A stretch of 64,000 nt of DNA from Holophagales bacterium (GTDB lineage Bacteria > Acidobacteriota > Thermoanaerobaculia > UBA5066). Shown here piece by piece: positions 42,446 through 52,024 of the stretch. A program made the position numbers and the translations under genes. The notes beneath the pieces were generated by a model. The model was not told where the DNA came from and did no database searches. It saw nothing but the letters and a program-made list of their open reading frames with translations. Every line of letters starts with the position of its first letter. The stretch's first letter is position 1. The stretch spans positions 1 to 64,000 of the forward strand of contig JADKBZ010000017.1 in assembly GCA_016714815.1 (NCBI GenBank), given 5' to 3'.

Positions 42446-44203
42446 CTATCGAGGCAGGAGCGTTCGGGGGTCGTTCGTGGCGTTGTCGATGACCGAGGCA
42501 TACGCCGCGATCGAAGCTCCGGGCGTCGCGGTCGACAGGACGAGCCGGGCGCCGGAAACGTCGCCCGTTGCGCCGAGCTCGCGGACGACCCGGGTCAGCT
42601 GCGTCATCCCGAGCGGTGGAAGCGTGCGACTCGTCGTCGCGAGCGTCGAGCCGTCTTCGGCAACGAGCCTCAGCTCGACGACGGTCTCGGTCTCCGCGGC
42701 GCTCGCCAGAACGAGGTTCGTACGGAAACCGGCGTCCTCGCGAATGCCGGCGATGGACCAGGAACCTCCAGCCGTGAGGCGTTCGGCGGCTCCGAACGCC
42801 GGGACGCTCTGGCCGAAGGTCCCCCCGCCCTGGGGCGTCGACGTCTGGGCGAGGACGACGAGGGTCGAAACGCCGGACGACACGAGGATCGCCCCATACG
42901 CTTCGGTCTCTCCGAAGAGCGTACCGAGAACGTCGGAGACCGTCTCCGAGCGTCCCGCGCCGAGCGATAACGTGGAGAGCCTGCCGGAGCGTCCGTCGCC
43001 GTCGTGGCCGAGGAACCGGAGGGTCACCTCGGCCTCGCGCGTCCCCACGTTCGCGATGACGAGCTCGGTCGAGTAGCGGCTTCCGCCGGCACCGGCAGCC
43101 CTTGCGGCCGAAGGGACGATCCAGGTCACGGCCGGGGAGGTGGTCGCATCGGCCCACTCGTTGAAGTCGCGGAAGGTGTCGTCCCACGCTCCGTTCGCCG
43201 TGTTCGGGCCGGTGCCGAACTCGTACTCCCAGGGCTCGAGGTACCGAAGGCCGATCTCCCTCGCCTGCGAGAAGACCGTCCTGTAGTCCCCGTTGGCGAA
43301 ACGGTTCGTCTGGTCGGAGCGGCCGATGACCTGGCCGTAGACGTCACCTGGGAACTGCGCCAGGACCGAGATCAGAGAGGCCTGGTAGTCGGTGCGGCCC
43401 GAGATCCACCACATGCCGGCGCCGACCCGCTGGCCGAGCCGCGGGTCGTTCCAGAGGTCGTCGAGAATTCTCGACGGTACGGTCGCCCCGCCGTTGACGT
43501 CGTGCACCTCGAAGGCGAGCGCCTTCTGGGAGAAGGCGTCGGCAAAGCTCGTCGCGGCTTCCTTCGCCGCGGCGACCCAGAGATCGTCCGTGTAGCCGGC
43601 CGCCGCGAGGAGGCCCATGTCGACCCCCTGGAGGTGTCCTTCGATGCCGTTGGCGGTCATCTGCGGGACGTAGACGAGCTTCAGGGCGGGATCCTCTCCG
43701 AACTCCTCGGCAAGCCGCACGGCCAGGAGCCGGAGCCGCTCCTGGACCAGAGCGCTCCAGAAGAGGGGGAGGCGCTGGGGCTCCTCCCGGAACGTATAGC
43801 TGATCCAGGGGGCTCCGAGGGAGTCCATCAGCCAGGGGGGAGTGCCTGGCCCGCCGGCCACGATTCCGAGAGACCAGCTGCGGCCCTGGCCCTTCACGGT
43901 CGCCACCTGGCCTGCCAGCGTCGAGAGCTGGAAGACCCCGGGCGAAGGCTCGATGCTGTTCCAGCTCGCCCGAATCAGGACGCCGCGGAGCTGAGGGTGA
44001 GCGTACATGTTCCCGCCGCTGGCGCTCGAGAAGAGCCCCGTAGGCTTTTCGACCGCGGTCGTCGCCCGCTCTCTCTCCGCGGTCAGGCCCCTGGCGGCGG
44101 GTCGCACGTCGCCCGCGCGAGCCGGCGGGGCCAGGGAGAGCAGGGCGAGCAGGACGAGGACGACACCGTCCAGGTGGTGACCGGCCGGCCGAGGTTTTCC
44201 CAT
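42446..44203 (-). CDS. Secreted TIM-barrel (glycoside hydrolase-like) protein with lineage-type C-terminal domain
   Basis: 585 residues. Signal peptide with VVLVLLALLSLAPPARA. Residues about 65-350 resemble a beta-galactosidase-type TIM barrel: GVLIRASWNSIEPSPGVFQ, WLMDSLGAPWISYTFREEP, LKLVYVPQMTANGIEGHLQG, GLRYLEPWEYEFG. Residues about 360-585 are the recurrent beta module (YSTELVIANVG, FRTNLVLASAA and AYASVIDNATNDP). Probably acts on a polysaccharide at the cell surface. Catalytic acids are not certain. Confidence 0.65.
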   Translation of the reverse strand: MGKPRPAGHHLDGVVLVLLALLSLAPPARAGDVRPAARGLTAERERATTAVEKPTGLFSSASGGNMYAHPQLRGVLIRASWNSIEPSPGVFQLSTLAGQVATVKGQGRSWSLGIVAGGPGTPPWLMDSLGAPWISYTFREEPQRLPLFWSALVQERLRLLAVRLAEEFGEDPALKLVYVPQMTANGIEGHLQGVDMGLLAAAGYTDDLWVAAAKEAATSFADAFSQKALAFEVHDVNGGATVPSRILDDLWNDPRLGQRVGAGMWWISGRTDYQASLISVLAQFPGDVYGQVIGRSDQTNRFANGDYRTVFSQAREIGLRYLEPWEYEFGTGPNTANGAWDDTFRDFNEWADATTSPAVTWIVPSAARAAGAGGSRYSTELVIANVGTREAEVTLRFLGHDGDGRSGRLSTLSLGAGRSETVSDVLGTLFGETEAYGAILVSSGVSTLVVLAQTSTPQGGGTFGQSVPAFGAAERLTAGGSWSIAGIREDAGFRTNLVLASAAETETVVELRLVAEDGSTLATTSRTLPPLGMTQLTRVVRELGATGDVSGARLVLSTATPGASIAAYASVIDNATNDPRTLLPR

Positions 44204-44277
44204 GAAACGGAGACGCTCCAGGACCGGCCGGGGTTTACCTGCAAACCGACGAGTTCATCACAGCCTCAGGGGCATCG

Positions 44278-46995
44278 TCATCGGGGCCCCAGCAGAGCGG
44301 GCCAGTCGGTGAGGAGTGTGACGGGCGACGCGTCCCCTTCGGCGAGCGGCTCGCGCACGAGGAAGCGCGCGCCGTCGGGCGTGACGTCGTAGGTCCAGCC
44401 CGTGAACTCGACGATCGGGAAGAGGGGTGCGGGCGTCCCGACCGAGACGGTGCCCGAGCCGGTCTCGATCCGTACGGCCGTCAGGACGTTGTCGGGCGTC
44501 TTGAAGAAGAGCTCGCCGCCCGCGGGGTTCCACCGGGGCTGGTCACCGCCGTCGCGCGAGACCTGGACGCTCGCGCCCCCGCCGGGAAACGGGGCCACGT
44601 AGACCTCGTGGCGGCCCGATTCGTCGGAGGCCCAGAGGAGCCACCGGCCGTCGGGCGAGATCTGCCCGTTCGCGTCGTTGCCGGGAGTCCGGACGAGGAC
44701 CCGGGCCTCGCCCTTTCCGTCGGCCTGCCTGAGCAGCATGTCGGCGGAGGCCAGGCGGCTCCGTTCTTCGCAGATGAGGGCGGTGCCATCGGGGGAGAAC
44801 GACATCGGTCCCATGCTGTAGGTCGTCTTCGACGCGAAGATCGTCGTCTCCAGGCCGCTCGCCAGGTCGCGCCGGACGAGGGCAGCCCCCTCTTCGGCGG
44901 CCGAACCGAAATAAATGGAGCTTCCGTCGGGCGCAAACAGGGGGTCGCTGTCGTCGGCGCCCTTGCGGGCGAGACGGGTCTCGGTGCCGCGGTCGACGTC
45001 GTAGAGCCAGATGTCGGCGTCGCCCTGGGCGTCGTCGACGCGCGAGACCGCCGCCCGGCGGCCGTCCCGCGAGAGTGCGAGGCCGCCGTACCCCGAGAGG
45101 TTGCCCGGGGTGCCGAGCTCGCCGAGGCGCCGGCCGGAGCGGTCCCGCCAGACGAGACGGGAGAGGTCCCGCTGCTTTCCGGTGAGGAAGGCGAGGACGC
45201 CCGCCTCGCTCGCCGAGAAGACGCCGTAGGCGAACCGCCGGTTGAAGAGGAGGTCTCCGACGAGAACCTTCGGCTCGCCCGATAGGGCGAGGCGCTTCGC
45301 GTCGAAGGGCTGCGCCACGAGGGCGCCGTCGCGGACGTAGAGAATGTACCCGCCCGACACCGCCACGTTCGTCGCGCTGTCGATGAGCCGCTTCGGCGGT
45401 TCGGACGAGCCGAGCCTGCCTAGCAGGACGCCGGGGTTGACTCCCTTGCCGAGGCGCCCGGGCCGGTCGAGGTAGACGAAGTGCTCGCCGTCCGGCAGGA
45501 ACTGCGGAAAGCGGTGCGTGCCGTTCCCGAGCTTCTCCGTCGAGCCGGTCACCTCGCGGCTCGCGCCCCCTCCTTCGGGGATCGAAAGGAGCGGGCCCGC
45601 GGCGAACGGCGCGAAGAGGATCGTGCCGTTCGGGCTCCAGGTGCCGCCGCGGGCGTCGCGCGCCATGGCGAGCCGCGCCACCGCGCCACCGTCCGATGGA
45701 GTCGTCGAGAGGTGGCTCCAGGTGAAGAAGCCGATCCTTCGCCCGTCAGGCGACCAGAAGGGCCTGTAGCCCTCCTCTGTCCCCGGTAGCGGACGTGCGG
45801 TCCCGGTCGCGAGCTCGTGGACCCAGATGCGCATCGGGCCGGCGCCCTCGCGCGCGCCGAAGGCGACCCGCCGTCCGTCGGGGGAGAGGGCCGGCATTCC
45901 CGCCCGCTCGCCGTCGAGCTCGATGGAGACGCCGGACGGGAGGGGGAGCGTGGCGCGGATCACGCGCGGGGGGACGGGCTTCTCCCCGTTCCACGCGACG
46001 AAGAGGGCCCCCGCCGCGAGCGTGGCGGTCGCGGCGAGGCCCCACGCGAGGAGCTCGCGTCCCTTCCGGCGGGCGGGCGCCGCCGGAACGGCGGGTTTTT
46101 CGTCCGCGACGCCCGCCTCGAGATCGGCGAGGACGAGCCGCGCGTCCGCCGCGTCGTGCAGCCGGTTCTTCGGGTTGCGCTCGAGGCAGCGGCGGAGGAG
46201 CTGACGGAGCGCCGGGGGAGTTCCGTCTGGAAGCCTGGAGAGGTCGATCTCCCCCCGGAGGACGCCGGCGAGCGTGTCGCTGACCGTGTCGGCGGAGAAA
46301 AGCGAACGGCCGGTCAGCATTTCGTGGAGGACGACGCCGAGCGCCCAGACGTCGGCCCGCCTGTCGACGACACCGCCGCGCGCCTGCTCGGGGGACATGT
46401 AGGCCGCCGTGCCGAGAATGACGCCGAGCTGGGTGCCGTGCGTCGCCGTCATCGTCGGCGAGTTCATCATCGTCGGCGAGCGCGCGAGGTCGGCGGCGGA
46501 CGAGGCGCCCGGCGGGTCCATCGCCTTGGCGAGGCCGAAGTCGAGGACCTTGACCTTGCCCTCCGGCGTGAGCTTGACGTTGGCGGGCTTGAGGTCGCGG
46601 TGGACGATTCCCTTCTCGTGCGCGGCCTCGAGCGCCTCGGCGATCTGGCGGGCGACGGCGAGAGCCTCGTCGAGAGGGAGCGGCCCGCGCTTCAGCCGCT
46701 CGGCGAGGTCTTCGCCCTCGACGAGCTCCATGACGAGGGCGCGGACGCCGCTCGACTCCTCGAGGCCGTAGATCGAGGCGATGTTCGGGTGCTGGAGCTG
46801 GGCGAGGACCTGCGCTTCGCGCTCGAATCGCGCGAGGCGCTCGGCGTCGGCGGCGAACGCCTCGGGGAGGACCTTGATGGCGACCTCGCGCCTGAGCTTC
46901 GGGTCGGTCGCCCGGTAGACGATCCCCATCCCGCCCTCGCCGAGCGGGGCCGTGATCTCGTAGGGGCCGAGCCGGGAACCGGGCGCGATCGTCAT
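44278..46995 (-). CDS. Ser/Thr protein kinase with TolB-like beta-propeller sensor
   Basis: 905 residues. The kinase domain covers about 10-285 (GEGGMGIVYRATD, VAIKVL, GIVHRDLKPANVKL, DFGLAK, AAYMSPEQARGG). A transmembrane helix at about 315-335 (LLAWGLAATATLAAGALFVA) leads to a six-bladed TolB/WD40-like propeller (MPALSPDGRRVAFGAREG, YRPFWSPDGRRIGFFTW, FAPDGSSIYFGSAA, QISPDGRWLLWASDESG). This architecture is typical of Acidobacteria. It likely senses an extracytoplasmic ligand. Operon partners are not obvious. Confidence 0.93.
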   Translation of the reverse strand: MTIAPGSRLGPYEITAPLGEGGMGIVYRATDPKLRREVAIKVLPEAFAADAERLARFEREAQVLAQLQHPNIASIYGLEESSGVRALVMELVEGEDLAERLKRGPLPLDEALAVARQIAEALEAAHEKGIVHRDLKPANVKLTPEGKVKVLDFGLAKAMDPPGASSAADLARSPTMMNSPTMTATHGTQLGVILGTAAYMSPEQARGGVVDRRADVWALGVVLHEMLTGRSLFSADTVSDTLAGVLRGEIDLSRLPDGTPPALRQLLRRCLERNPKNRLHDAADARLVLADLEAGVADEKPAVPAAPARRKGRELLAWGLAATATLAAGALFVAWNGEKPVPPRVIRATLPLPSGVSIELDGERAGMPALSPDGRRVAFGAREGAGPMRIWVHELATGTARPLPGTEEGYRPFWSPDGRRIGFFTWSHLSTTPSDGGAVARLAMARDARGGTWSPNGTILFAPFAAGPLLSIPEGGGASREVTGSTEKLGNGTHRFPQFLPDGEHFVYLDRPGRLGKGVNPGVLLGRLGSSEPPKRLIDSATNVAVSGGYILYVRDGALVAQPFDAKRLALSGEPKVLVGDLLFNRRFAYGVFSASEAGVLAFLTGKQRDLSRLVWRDRSGRRLGELGTPGNLSGYGGLALSRDGRRAAVSRVDDAQGDADIWLYDVDRGTETRLARKGADDSDPLFAPDGSSIYFGSAAEEGAALVRRDLASGLETTIFASKTTYSMGPMSFSPDGTALICEERSRLASADMLLRQADGKGEARVLVRTPGNDANGQISPDGRWLLWASDESGRHEVYVAPFPGGGASVQVSRDGGDQPRWNPAGGELFFKTPDNVLTAVRIETGSGTVSVGTPAPLFPIVEFTGWTYDVTPDGARFLVREPLAEGDASPVTLLTDWPALLGPR

Positions 46996-47113
46996 CGAAC
47001 GCGGCGGATTCTACGGATGGTCCTCTCCGGAATCACAACTTTCGTGCAATCGGGCGACGGGAAGGCGTTGCAGCCGGGCCGCTCCCGAGGAAGGAGCTCT
47101 TCCGGTACGAAGC

Positions 47114-47149
47114 GGGCCGCCCCCGCGCCGAAACGCACGGGGGCGGCCC
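47114..47149 (-). terminator. 12-bp hairpin terminator of the propeller-protein gene
   Basis: GGGCCGCCCCCG and CGGGGGCGGCCC with a 12-nt loop, 15 bp beyond the stop of the minus-strand gene at 47164. It lies between that gene and the downstream kinase gene. Confidence 0.65.
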
Positions 47150-47163
47150 TTCTCGAGGACGGC

Positions 47164-50100
47164 CTAGTCGACGTCGAAGGTGATCAGCTCGACCGGACAC
47201 GGGAAGGTCGTCGAGCAGACTCGAGTCGTCGGGTAGATCGAGATCGTATCGATGCGCACACCGCTGCTCGCCGGGTTCCCTCCGGTGTCGTAGGCCGACC
47301 GCCACCGGAACTGGGCGGGCTGGCTGAACGCGGCGGGGGGCAGGTTGACGATCGACGTGATGAAGCCGTTAGAGGTTCCGTTCCACGCCGGGCGCCCGGT
47401 CAGCACGCTGTCCGTCGCGCCGATGGCCCCGTTGTAGCCTCCGGTGGCGAAGCTGCCGCCGGCCGCCAGGATGTCCTGGAACGCTCCGCCGTTGACGCTG
47501 ATCTCCAGCACTCCGCCGTCATAGCCGCTCTCGGTGTTGTAGTTGATCCGGAACGAGAGCAGCACCCCGGGGTTCACCCCGACGACGGGGGCGGCCGGGA
47601 CGGCGATGATCGGAGACGTCAGGCTGTTGTCGCCGGGCGTGGCCTGGCCGTCGGTACCGGCGGAGTTCGGCGCCGTGTCGCTGTAAGCCGTCGTGGTGGC
47701 CCAGAGCGTCGCGGTCGTCTGCGCGGTCGCCCAACCGGCAGGCAGGGCGGGAGCCGTGACGCCGTCGAAATTCTCCGTGGACGTCGGCGCGGAGTTGACG
47801 ACGGCTCCCGCGACGTAGCTCGTCGTCGCCGTGCCGTAGCTCGTCGCGCCGTCCTGGAGCTGGAACGTCAGGGTGATCGTGCTTCCACACGCGACCGCGC
47901 CGGCGGTGAAGGTGAAGTTCATCGAGGTGGTCGCGCCCGGCGCGATCGCGCCATAGGACTGCGCGGCGCCCGGAGCCGTGACGCCGCCGGTCGGCTGGAG
48001 CGTTGCGACGAGGTTCGTGGTGGCGGCGGCCCCGAGGTTCTGAATCGCGTAGCTGACGGTCACCGGCTCCCCGGGATCGATCGCGCTGTTGGCGGCGCCG
48101 CAGCTCTCGGTGACGAGAGCCGACGTGGTCGGATGGAGGACCGCCAGGAGCGTGCCCGGAATCGGAATCTCCCAGAGGCCGCGGCCGTGGGTGGCGATGC
48201 GAAGGACGCGGTGCACGTTCGAGATCTCGGCGTCGAAGACCGCGACGCGCGGAAGGCCCGTTCCGAACGGCGCCCAGTTGGCGCCGCCGTCGGTCGTCTG
48301 GTAGACGCCGATGTCCGTCCCCGCGTAGAGCGTATTGGAGTCCTGGGGGTCTATGACGAGCGCGTTCACGGGCACGTCGGGGATGCCGTTGCCGGCCGCG
48401 ACCCACGTCGGCGAAGCGGCGTTGAGGTCCGTCGTCTTGAAGACGTGCTGACCGCTCGGGACGGTGTAGTGGTTGAACGTGACCCAGGCGGTGGTGGTGC
48501 TGTTCGGGTCGATCACCGCCCGGCCGATCGGCTTCCTCGACGGGTCGTTCGGGTTGACGGGGGGGAATGCCGCGCTCGTCACGTTCGTCAGGACGGACGA
48601 CCCGGTCGTCGTGGCGAACACCTGGCCGTTCCTGAGGCCGACGATCCGGACGTTGTCGTCCTGCGGAGAGATGCCGATCGTCGTGACGGGCTGTCCCGAT
48701 ACCAGAGGCCCCTGGCTCACGAGCGTCATCGTGTCGCCCCCGTCGGGGGAGCGGTAGAGCCGGTCGGTGCCGAAGTAGATCGTGTTGGGGCTGCCGGGGC
48801 CCTGCTCCATCGGGGCGTAGAACAGAACGGTGTCGGCACAGGTCATTCCGTTGTTGCTGGTGGTTCCGCTGCAGCCCCGGTACGTCCAGTTGAAAGTCGT
48901 GTCGGTCGCGCGCTCGAAGCCGATCTGGGTGTTGCTCTGGTTGTAGAACGTGTGGAACATGGTCACGTTCGTCGTGTCGAGGGCATTCCGGTCGATCAGG
49001 GTGTAGCCGCCGTCGCCGCCCCGGCAGTTCACCCAGGTCGTGCCGTCGGCCCCCAGGCAGTTCGTGCCGTTGTCCTGCGTTCCGCCGATGGTGAAGTTCC
49101 TGTTGACGGGGTGGATCGCCAGGCTCTGGAACTGGGTGGCGCTGTAGGTCGTGTTGTTCTTGCTGACCCAGGTCGTGCCGTTGTTCCCCGAGCGCCAGAT
49201 GCCGCCGTCGTTGCCGGTGTAGACGACGCTCTGGTCGGAAGGGGCGATCGCCAGGGCGTGGGAGTCGGCGTGCAGCGTGTCGTCGTTGCGAACGAAGCTC
49301 GTGCCGCCGTCGGTCGAGCGCTTCATCACGTCGGTCAGGCACGACCCGGCGCCGCCGCGGGCGGAGCCTCCGAGGTGGATGGTGGTGTTGTCCTGGGTGG
49401 CCGCGATGGCGATGTCGTAGAAGCACTGGCCGCCGCAGAAACCCGTCGAGCCGGCGAGGGGCGCCGACCAGGTCTGGCCTCCGTCGGTCGACCTCGTGAC
49501 GTACCCGGCCCGGGTCGAGGAGCACGCGGGGCCGCCCAGCGCGGCCGACGAGGCCTGCGCGACCGCCGCCCAGACCGTCGTCACTCCGGCGTTCCGGGTG
49601 ACGGCCAGCTCCGCGCGCCCGGAGGTCGCGCCGTCGGGCAGCGTCCGGGTGCGCGTGAAGGTCGGGGTCGCGGCGAGGGCGTCGGCGGTTCGGTAGATGC
49701 CGCCGTCGGACGCCGCGCCGACCACCGTGGCGACCAGGACGTTGTGGTCGTTCGGGTCCAGGACCATGTCGACCACGGAGCGGTCGCCCGGAGCGGCGAT
49801 CCCCGTGATGTCGACCTTGGCGAAGGTCGGGCTCGCGGCCTGCGCGTTCGTCGAGCGATAGATTCCACGGACCGGGATGGCCGACTGGCCCACTGTCGGG
49901 TTGCCGGAAATGGCGGAGGCCGTGCAGACGAAGAGATTGTTGTTGTTGGCCGGGTCGACGAGGATCTGCCCGATCGCCCGTCCGCTGAAGACGTCGGCCG
50001 CGGTCGCATCGAGGCGGAACGGTCCGTTCAGGGTGGGGCTCGCCGAGTTCGCGGCCCGGATGATGTAGAGCCCCTTGCCGGCGTAGCTGTCGGCGCTGAA

Positions 50101-50721
50101 GCCGTTCTCGCCCGTGCCGAAGTAGACGATGCTGCTGTCGGTCGGGTCGATCGTGATCGCGCCGATGGCGAGCGACTCCAGCTGCATCTCGAAGAGCGAG
50201 GTCCAGGCGTCGCCGCCGTTCGTCGACTTGTAGAGGCCGCCCTGCGCGGTGCCGACGTAAAGCGTGTTCGGGTCGGTCGGGTGGATGGCGATCGAGATCG
50301 TCCGTCCGCTCACGGGGACGGACGTGTTGCTCGTCTGGCCGTTCGGGATCGGCATCGGGCCGATGGGGGCCCACGCGGCCAGCGTTCTCCCTGCCTGCTG
50401 GGCCCGTTGCCGTTCCACGGCTTCCTGCCGCTTCAGCTCCTGGACCGCCTGCTCCCGGGGGTCGTACGTGAGGCCGTGGGGCAGGCCCCGCAGCATCTCC
50501 ACGTTCTCGCCGCGCCGCTTCATGTACTCGGCCTTGTCGACCGTCCCGGAGATGCCGGGCGGCAGATCCGGATCGTCGTCGGGCGTCGCCTTGAACCTCG
50601 GCTGGCCCAGTACCTGCACGGATGCGGCCCCGGTGCCGTTCCTTTCCGTTTCCGCCGCAGGTGCCGGGACGGAACTGGCGACCCCGAGGAACGCAACGAG
50701 ACCAAGAACAACTGCTTTCAT
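47164..50721 (-). CDS. Large secreted BNR/sortilin-type beta-propeller protein
   Basis: 1185 residues from the ATG beginning the signal peptide MKAVVLGLVAFLGVASS; the open frame upstream is not used. Repeated BNR-like motifs (GGLYKSTNGGDAWTSLFEMQ, YVTRSTDGGQTWSAPLAG, GIWRSGNNGTTWVSKN, DRLYRSPDGGDTMTLVSQG, GVYQTTDGGANWAPFG) make one or two propellers of the VPS10/xyloglucanase type. A CARDB-like domain (about 855-960, VTVSYAIQNLGAAATTNLVA) and a jelly-roll-like C-terminal domain (ISVNGGAFQDILAAGGSFAT) follow. Likely extracellular. No catalytic residues are recognised. Confidence 0.8.
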   Translation of the reverse strand: MKAVVLGLVAFLGVASSVPAPAAETERNGTGAASVQVLGQPRFKATPDDDPDLPPGISGTVDKAEYMKRRGENVEMLRGLPHGLTYDPREQAVQELKRQEAVERQRAQQAGRTLAAWAPIGPMPIPNGQTSNTSVPVSGRTISIAIHPTDPNTLYVGTAQGGLYKSTNGGDAWTSLFEMQLESLAIGAITIDPTDSSIVYFGTGENGFSADSYAGKGLYIIRAANSASPTLNGPFRLDATAADVFSGRAIGQILVDPANNNNLFVCTASAISGNPTVGQSAIPVRGIYRSTNAQAASPTFAKVDITGIAAPGDRSVVDMVLDPNDHNVLVATVVGAASDGGIYRTADALAATPTFTRTRTLPDGATSGRAELAVTRNAGVTTVWAAVAQASSAALGGPACSSTRAGYVTRSTDGGQTWSAPLAGSTGFCGGQCFYDIAIAATQDNTTIHLGGSARGGAGSCLTDVMKRSTDGGTSFVRNDDTLHADSHALAIAPSDQSVVYTGNDGGIWRSGNNGTTWVSKNNTTYSATQFQSLAIHPVNRNFTIGGTQDNGTNCLGADGTTWVNCRGGDGGYTLIDRNALDTTNVTMFHTFYNQSNTQIGFERATDTTFNWTYRGCSGTTSNNGMTCADTVLFYAPMEQGPGSPNTIYFGTDRLYRSPDGGDTMTLVSQGPLVSGQPVTTIGISPQDDNVRIVGLRNGQVFATTTGSSVLTNVTSAAFPPVNPNDPSRKPIGRAVIDPNSTTTAWVTFNHYTVPSGQHVFKTTDLNAASPTWVAAGNGIPDVPVNALVIDPQDSNTLYAGTDIGVYQTTDGGANWAPFGTGLPRVAVFDAEISNVHRVLRIATHGRGLWEIPIPGTLLAVLHPTTSALVTESCGAANSAIDPGEPVTVSYAIQNLGAAATTNLVATLQPTGGVTAPGAAQSYGAIAPGATTSMNFTFTAGAVACGSTITLTFQLQDGATSYGTATTSYVAGAVVNSAPTSTENFDGVTAPALPAGWATAQTTATLWATTTAYSDTAPNSAGTDGQATPGDNSLTSPIIAVPAAPVVGVNPGVLLSFRINYNTESGYDGGVLEISVNGGAFQDILAAGGSFATGGYNGAIGATDSVLTGRPAWNGTSNGFITSIVNLPPAAFSQPAQFRWRSAYDTGGNPASSGVRIDTISIYPTTRVCSTTFPCPVELITFDVD

Positions 50722-50852
50722 TCGACGACCTCCGTGAACCATCGAACGTATCACAGGCCTCTCATCCGACCGCTCGTCCTCCGAGCCGGAAGAAGGCCGG
50801 CGCGGAGCCCCTCCCGACGGGCGACGACGCGGCGGATTCCGACGGCCGCGAA

Positions 50853-51899
50853 TCAGCCTCGCCGGCCCAGGAGCCGCCCCGCCCCGGCGAGACCGGAGAG
50901 GAACGCCCGCTCCAGGCCGGTGTTGCCGGCCAGGGGCGGGCGAGCACCGCCGGCAACACCCATCGGGCCGGAAGCCCCGAAGGCGTCGCCCGCGAGGAGG
51001 AGCGGCGCGCCGTCGACGTCGACGAACGCCATCTCCTCGGGGAAGACCGATACGGCGCGGGCGAACCGCCACCGCTTCAGCTCCTCATCGAGGACGGCGG
51101 CCGGGTCGAACCCGAGCGCCGACGATGCGGCCTTCCTGAGTGCCTCGGCAACCTCCCCGGGGGGCGCGTCGTACCGGCTCGCGGCCCATTCCCCGCGCGC
51201 GTAGACCGAGAGACGGGAGGGACCCCCGTCCCGGGCGTTCTCGAAGATCCGTGCGACGGGTCCGCCGTCGCGAAGCAGGAGGGCCCCCGAGGGCGGGAAC
51301 GTCTCGAGCCGTCCGGAAAGCCGGAGCATCAGGACGAACGCAGGATGGTAGGAGACCCGTTCGAGCGCCGCCCTCGTGCCGGCCGGAATCCCCGGAAGGA
51401 GACCGCCGCGCTCGAGGAGCTCGAGTGACTGGGGGACGGGCGCGGTCAGGAGGACGGTCGCGGCGCGGACGCTCGTCCCGTCCTCCAGCGTCAGCTCGAA
51501 ACCTTCACCGGAGCGTACGAGGGCGACTCCCTTCGCGCCGAGGCGAACGTCCAGGCCGTGCGCGAGGTGTTTCGCCAGAGAGGTCGCCGGACCCTTCACG
51601 CGGCGGGTCGGGACGCCGTCCCGGCCGTCGACCCCGGACCGCTCGACGAGTCCGTCCTCCTCCCACGCGTCGAGCTGCCGCCGAAACGGCCCGGAGACGG
51701 GATCGAAGAGGGCGGCCCCGTGGTCGAACGAGGAGCCGCCTGCGAGGCGGCGCGTGGCGAGACGCCCGCCGACGCCGAGGGACTTTTCGAGAACGACGAT
51801 TTCGAGGCCGTGGTCCAGGAGTGTCCGGGCGGCGACGAGCCCGGCGACTCCTCCGCCGACGACGAGGACGGTCTGCGGGTTCTCGCGCAGAGGATTCAC
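50853..51899 (-). CDS. FAD-dependent amine oxidase/renalase-like protein
   Basis: 348 residues. The Rossmann motif VLVVGGGVAGLVAARTLLDH is followed by VLEKSLGVGGRLATRR (the GGR motif of the amine-oxidase/renalase group) and SSFDHGAALF. The C-terminal FAD-binding stretch is LLLAGDAFGASGPMGVAG. It resembles the renalase-like proteins of COG3380. Substrate unknown. It lies upstream of the propeller gene on the same strand. Confidence 0.85.
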   Translation of the reverse strand: MNPLRENPQTVLVVGGGVAGLVAARTLLDHGLEIVVLEKSLGVGGRLATRRLAGGSSFDHGAALFDPVSGPFRRQLDAWEEDGLVERSGVDGRDGVPTRRVKGPATSLAKHLAHGLDVRLGAKGVALVRSGEGFELTLEDGTSVRAATVLLTAPVPQSLELLERGGLLPGIPAGTRAALERVSYHPAFVLMLRLSGRLETFPPSGALLLRDGGPVARIFENARDGGPSRLSVYARGEWAASRYDAPPGEVAEALRKAASSALGFDPAAVLDEELKRWRFARAVSVFPEEMAFVDVDGAPLLLAGDAFGASGPMGVAGGARPPLAGNTGLERAFLSGLAGAGRLLGRRG

Positions 51900-52024
51900 G
51901 ACGCGAGAATACCGCCCGAGCCCCCGCCACGCCGCGTGCCCGGCCGTCGGCCGCTCTTGCGAAAGTCCGGAAGAGAGCGAGACCGGCGAAGCCGGATCGA
52001 GCCGCCGGAGTCCGTCCTTCCGTC

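Noticed and set aside
45817..51204. A 1,795-codon plus-strand open frame
   Set aside because: It lies opposite the kinase and propeller genes, is rich in Arg, Gly, Val and Asp with no domain signal, and mirrors the codon bias of the minus-strand genes. It is a GC shadow.
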